Positions 60,951 through 64,000 of a stretch of 64,000 bases of DNA are shown here, one piece after another (position 1 is the stretch's first letter; each line of letters opens with the position of its first letter). A model generated the notes under the pieces. That model was not told the origin of the DNA. It made no database searches and saw only the letters and a program-made list of their open reading frames with translations. Origin of the DNA: Streptomyces indicus (lineage in GTDB: Bacteria > Actinomycetota > Actinomycetes > Streptomycetales > Streptomycetaceae); assembly GCF_900100315.1 (NCBI RefSeq), contig NZ_FNFF01000010.1, forward strand, positions 124,001 through 188,000. The letters are read 5' to 3'. Both the position numbers and the translations under genes were made by a program.

Positions 60951-60979
60951 AAGGCGCCCCTGACCTGCGGGGCGCCTTT
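60951..60979 (+). terminator. Terminator of ABC operon
   Basis: AGGCGCCCC and GGGGCGCCT (9-bp stem, 8-base loop) followed by TTC, 22 bases after the stop. Confidence 0.85.
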
Positions 60980-61053
60980 CATCGTCCAGAAGAGTTCCCC
61001 CGTATGCCACGTCTGGCGTAACCGACCTACGTCCAGGGCCGTTTCAGGGCAGT

Positions 61054-63339
61054 ATGCCCGTGCCGACCCATGGATGTGCCTTGCCCCGGTTCAGTGTCAT
61101 CGTCCCCGTGTACAAGGTGCAGGCATACCTGCACGCATGCCTCGACTCCGTGCTCCAACAGTCGTACACAGACTTCGAGTTGATCGTGGTCGACGACTGC
61201 TCGCCGGACGGCTCGCCGGAGATCATCGACGCATACGCGGCCAAGGATCCGCGCGTCAGGCCGGTCCACCTCACCGAGAACGTGGGCCTGGGCCGGGCAC
61301 GCAACGCCGGCATGGCGCAGGCGTCCGGCGAGTACCTGGTCTTCCTGGACAGCGACGACACCCTCACACCGGACTCCCTGCGCGCGATCTCCGAGCGCCT
61401 GAAGGAGACCGACAGCCCGGACGTCCTGGTCTACGACTACGCGCGGACGTACTGGACGGGCGAGGTGCGGCGCAACGAGTTCGCGGCGCTGCTCGGCGAG
61501 GACGGCCCGGCCAGCTTCCCGCTCGACGAACGCCCGGGCCTCCTGAAGCTCCTCATGGTCGCGTGGAACAAGGCCTACCGCCGCGAGTTCATCGAGGAGC
61601 TCGGGATCGGCTTCCCGACGGGCTACTACGAGGACACGCCCTGGACGTATCCGGTGCTGCTCGCGGCCGACTCGATCGCGGTGCTCGACCGGGTCTGCGT
61701 GCACTACCGCCAGCGCCGCCGCGGCTCGATCCTGAGCACCACGAGCCGCAAGCACTTCGACATCTTCGACCAGTACGAGCGGGTCTTCGCCTTCCTCGAC
61801 TCCCGTCCCGAGCTGGCCCGTTGGCGCCCGGTGATGTTCCGCCGGATGACCGACCACTACTCGACGATCTTCACCAAGCGCGGCCGGCTGCCGCGCGGAT
61901 CGCGCGCCGCGTTCCTGCGCCGCGCCCGCGCCCACTACCGCCGCTACCGCGTCCCGGGCCACCCCGTGCCGGTGCGCACCCGGCTGCGGCACGCCCTGGT
62001 GAAGCTGGGCACCCACCGCACGTACCGCACGCTGATGCTCGCACTGCGGGTGAAGTCCCGCCTGGCCCGCGCGGGCAAGCGTTTCGGCCGTCTCGCGCGC
62101 GGCGCGCTGCTCCAACTGCACTACCGCACCCAGCTGTTGCTGCCGGTGCGCGACGACTACGCGGTGTTCTCCGCGTACTGGGGCCGCGGGCACTCCTGCA
62201 ACCCGGGGGCGATCGAGGCGAAGGTGCGCGAGCTGGCCCCCGGGATCCGTACCGCCTGGATCTGCCGGCCCGAGCACCGCCACCACGTGCCGACCGGCAC
62301 GCGCCGTCTGACCCCCGGCACCGCGGCCTACTGGACGGCGCTCGCCCGCGCCAAGTACCTGGTGAACAACGTCAACTTCGACCGCCGCCTGGTCAAGCGG
62401 CGCGGCCAGGTCCTCATCCAGACGCAGCACGGCACCCCGCTCAAGCACATGGGCCTGGACCTCCAGGACCGTCCGGCCGCCGCACGCGACATGGACTTCG
62501 GGCAGCTGATGGCCAGCGCGGACAAGTGGGACTACGTCCTTTCCGCCAACCGCCACTCGACCCTCGTCTGGGAGCGCGTCTTCCCCGCCTCGTACCAGGT
62601 CCTCGAATACGGCTATCCGCGCAACGACCGCCTTCTCCAGGCGAGTTCGCACGAGGTGGCCCGGCTGCGCGAGACGCTCGGCATCCCGGAGGGCTCCACG
62701 GCGATCCTGTACGCGCCCACGTACCGCGACTACCGCACCACCCAGCGCACCCCGGTCGACCTGGAGCGGATGCTGCGCGAGCTCGGACCGCGGTTCACGG
62801 TCCTGACCCGCGCCCACCACAGCTACGAGGCCCCGCTCGCCGCGGGCGAGTCGGCCCGCCTCATCGACGTCTCCGCCCACCCGAGCATCGAGACGCTGTG
62901 CCTGGCCTCCGACGCCCTGGTGACCGACTACTCCTCACTGATGTTCGACTACGCCAACCTGGACCGTCCGATCGTCGTGTACGCGGACGACTGGGAGGCG
63001 TACGAGGCCGCCCGCGGCACCTACTTCGACCTGCGGGCCTTCCCGCCGGGCACGGTGGCGCGCAGCGAGGACGAGCTCATCGACATCTTCGCGACCGGGC
63101 ACTGGCGCGGCTCGCGCTCGGCGCAGCTGCGCGCGGCCTTCCGCGAGCGCTTCTGCGCGTACGACGACGGGCGCGCCGCCGAACGCGTCGTACGTCATCT
63201 GTTCCTCGGCGAGACACCTGGTCTTCCCGCGGTCGTTCCCCTGGCGGAGAGGTGCCCCGTACCGGCGGCGGCGTCGCGGATCGGCGTGCCGCAACCGGCC
63301 GAGCCGACGCTCGTTGCCCCTGTGCCCGAACGGCCTTGA
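61054..63339 (+). CDS. Bifunctional GT2 glycosyltransferase / CDP-glycerol glycerophosphotransferase-like
   Basis: 761 residues. N-terminal GT2 domain (13-230): FSVIVPVYKVQAYLHACLDSVLQQSYTDFELIVVDDCS, FLDSDD and AWNKAYRREFIEE. C-terminal CDP-glycerol glycerophosphotransferase-like domain (370-720): VFSAYWGRGHSCNPGAI, QTQHGTPLKHMGLDL, GYPRNDRLL, YAPTYRD and TDYSSLMFDYANLDRP. Such bifunctional proteins build teichoic-acid-like polymers in the wall; in S. coelicolor genes in this region act on cell-wall anionic glycopolymers (recalled). Start at ATG 61054. Confidence 0.9.
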   Translation: MPVPTHGCALPRFSVIVPVYKVQAYLHACLDSVLQQSYTDFELIVVDDCSPDGSPEIIDAYAAKDPRVRPVHLTENVGLGRARNAGMAQASGEYLVFLDSDDTLTPDSLRAISERLKETDSPDVLVYDYARTYWTGEVRRNEFAALLGEDGPASFPLDERPGLLKLLMVAWNKAYRREFIEELGIGFPTGYYEDTPWTYPVLLAADSIAVLDRVCVHYRQRRRGSILSTTSRKHFDIFDQYERVFAFLDSRPELARWRPVMFRRMTDHYSTIFTKRGRLPRGSRAAFLRRARAHYRRYRVPGHPVPVRTRLRHALVKLGTHRTYRTLMLALRVKSRLARAGKRFGRLARGALLQLHYRTQLLLPVRDDYAVFSAYWGRGHSCNPGAIEAKVRELAPGIRTAWICRPEHRHHVPTGTRRLTPGTAAYWTALARAKYLVNNVNFDRRLVKRRGQVLIQTQHGTPLKHMGLDLQDRPAAARDMDFGQLMASADKWDYVLSANRHSTLVWERVFPASYQVLEYGYPRNDRLLQASSHEVARLRETLGIPEGSTAILYAPTYRDYRTTQRTPVDLERMLRELGPRFTVLTRAHHSYEAPLAAGESARLIDVSAHPSIETLCLASDALVTDYSSLMFDYANLDRPIVVYADDWEAYEAARGTYFDLRAFPPGTVARSEDELIDIFATGHWRGSRSAQLRAAFRERFCAYDDGRAAERVVRHLFLGETPGLPAVVPLAERCPVPAAASRIGVPQPAEPTLVAPVPERP

Positions 63340-63356
63340 CATCACCGGGAGTTCCG

Positions 63357-64000
63357 ATGCAGCAAGCCCCGCACGACCCCGCCACTCTGCCCCGTCCCAC
63401 CAGCCTCTCCGAGGTCAAGGGCTGGTTCCACGCCCCTGATCAGGTCCTCTTCGACTGGTTCCTGACCCGCCAGCTCGAGCGCGGCCAGACGGGTGATCTG
63501 CTCGAGATCGGCGCGTATCTCGGCAAGAGCGCCATCTTCATGGGCCGCTATCTGCGCGAGGACGAGCGGTTCACGGTCTGCGACCTCTTCGACTCCCCCG
63601 CCGAGGACGACGCGAACAGCGCCGAGATGAACCGCTCGTACGCCACCCTCACGCGCCGCGCCTTCGAGGCCAACTACCTGTCGTTCCACGACGCGTTGCC
63701 GCAGATCGTGCAGGGCCCGTCGTCGGTGATCACCGAGCACGTCGAGCCGGGCACCTGCCGCTTCGTCCATGTGGACGCCTCGCACTTGTACGAGCACGTG
63801 CACGGCGACATCGCCGCGTCGCGCGAACTGATCGGCGAGGACGGCATCCTGGTGCTCGACGACTTCCGCGCCGAGCACTGCCCGGGCGTCGCCGCCGCCA
63901 CCTGGGGCGCGGTCGCCACCACCGGGCTGCGCCCGCTGTGCATCACGGCCACGAAGTTCTACGGGACCTGGGGCGCCTACGACGAGGTGCACGCGGACCT
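63357..64000 (+). CDS. Class I SAM-dependent methyltransferase (3' end beyond window)
   Basis: 214 codons visible from ATG 63357, with GGGAG 6 bases upstream. SAM motif I is LLEIGAYLGKSA; FVHVDASHLYEHVHGDI, then LVLDDF, match the Methyltransf_24-type family in which the DxSHxYExV element coordinates a metal or acceptor. It follows the glycosyltransferase by 17 bases, so it may modify the same polymer. Acceptor unknown. Confidence 0.85.
   Translation, partial: MQQAPHDPATLPRPTSLSEVKGWFHAPDQVLFDWFLTRQLERGQTGDLLEIGAYLGKSAIFMGRYLREDERFTVCDLFDSPAEDDANSAEMNRSYATLTRRAFEANYLSFHDALPQIVQGPSSVITEHVEPGTCRFVHVDASHLYEHVHGDIAASRELIGEDGILVLDDFRAEHCPGVAAATWGAVATTGLRPLCITATKFYGTWGAYDEVHAD

Overview
The window is a contiguous piece of a Streptomyces-type actinomycete chromosome. 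This rests on roughly 70%+ GC with strong third-position GC bias, many GTG/TTG starts, four-base start/stop overlaps, a tmRNA with the actinomycete tag ANTKRDSQSFALAA, and a conserved gene set recalled from the S. coelicolor core around SCO2940-SCO2983 (murA, hup, malic enzyme, helD, rsuA-sigU, nnaR-narK, matAB, smpB-ssrA, ftsE-ftsX, prfB, pkaB-pkaA). Synteny statements are from memory and were not searched. Most of it is housekeeping core with a few accessory insertions.

Layout. 1-5.8 kb: a DExH helicase cut by the left edge, an MFS exporter, tRNA-Cys(GCA), a VOC protein, two overlapping GNAT genes and an AhpD-like protein. 5.8-10.7 kb: a three-gene xanthine-dehydrogenase-family operon (FAD, 2Fe-2S, molybdenum subunits) with an unusual disordered extension and a lost catalytic-Glu motif. 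11-16.3 kb: a GH20 hexosaminidase, a DUF3039 protein, YqgE/AlgH, murA and a HAD phosphatase. 16.3-19.4 kb: a repeat-rich gap, hup, malic enzyme, and a likely small RNA gene at 19200-19334. 19.4-25.8 kb: an oxidoreductase/TetR divergent pair, HelD-family RNAP remodeler, rsuA-sigU and a CGNR regulator. 25.9-31.1 kb: a GNAT, an ankyrin protein of unknown function, nnaR and narK (nitrate). 31.3-37.5 kb: the mat locus (extracellular polysaccharide and hyphal aggregation) and a PBP4-type carboxypeptidase. 37.8-41.8 kb: two DUF proteins, a lower-GC secreted GH29 fucosidase abutting the tmRNA 3' end, ssrA and smpB. 41.8-46.1 kb: an S41 protease, ftsX, ftsE, a zinc-ribbon membrane peptide and a sortase-anchored repeat protein. 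46.5-57 kb: a HhH-SNF2 helicase, prfB, pkaB, pkaA and an FHA/FtsK-like protein. 57.2-64 kb: a sugar ABC importer whose first permease carries an extra domain, a teichoic-acid-type bifunctional glycosyltransferase, and a methyltransferase cut by the right edge.

Functional links. Several clusters concern the envelope and growth: murA, dacB, matAB, ftsEX, the S41 protease, the sortase substrate and the GT2/glycerophosphotransferase. The smpB-ssrA pair and prfB serve translation. The two Ser/Thr kinases beside an FHA protein suggest a phospho-signalling module. nnaR-narK links nitrate transport to its regulator. No CRISPR array, phage, insertion sequence or complete secretion system was seen. The best candidates for new biology are the sRNA, the modified permease, the FHA protein with an altered Walker A motif, and the XDH-like enzyme lacking the usual active-site glutamate.
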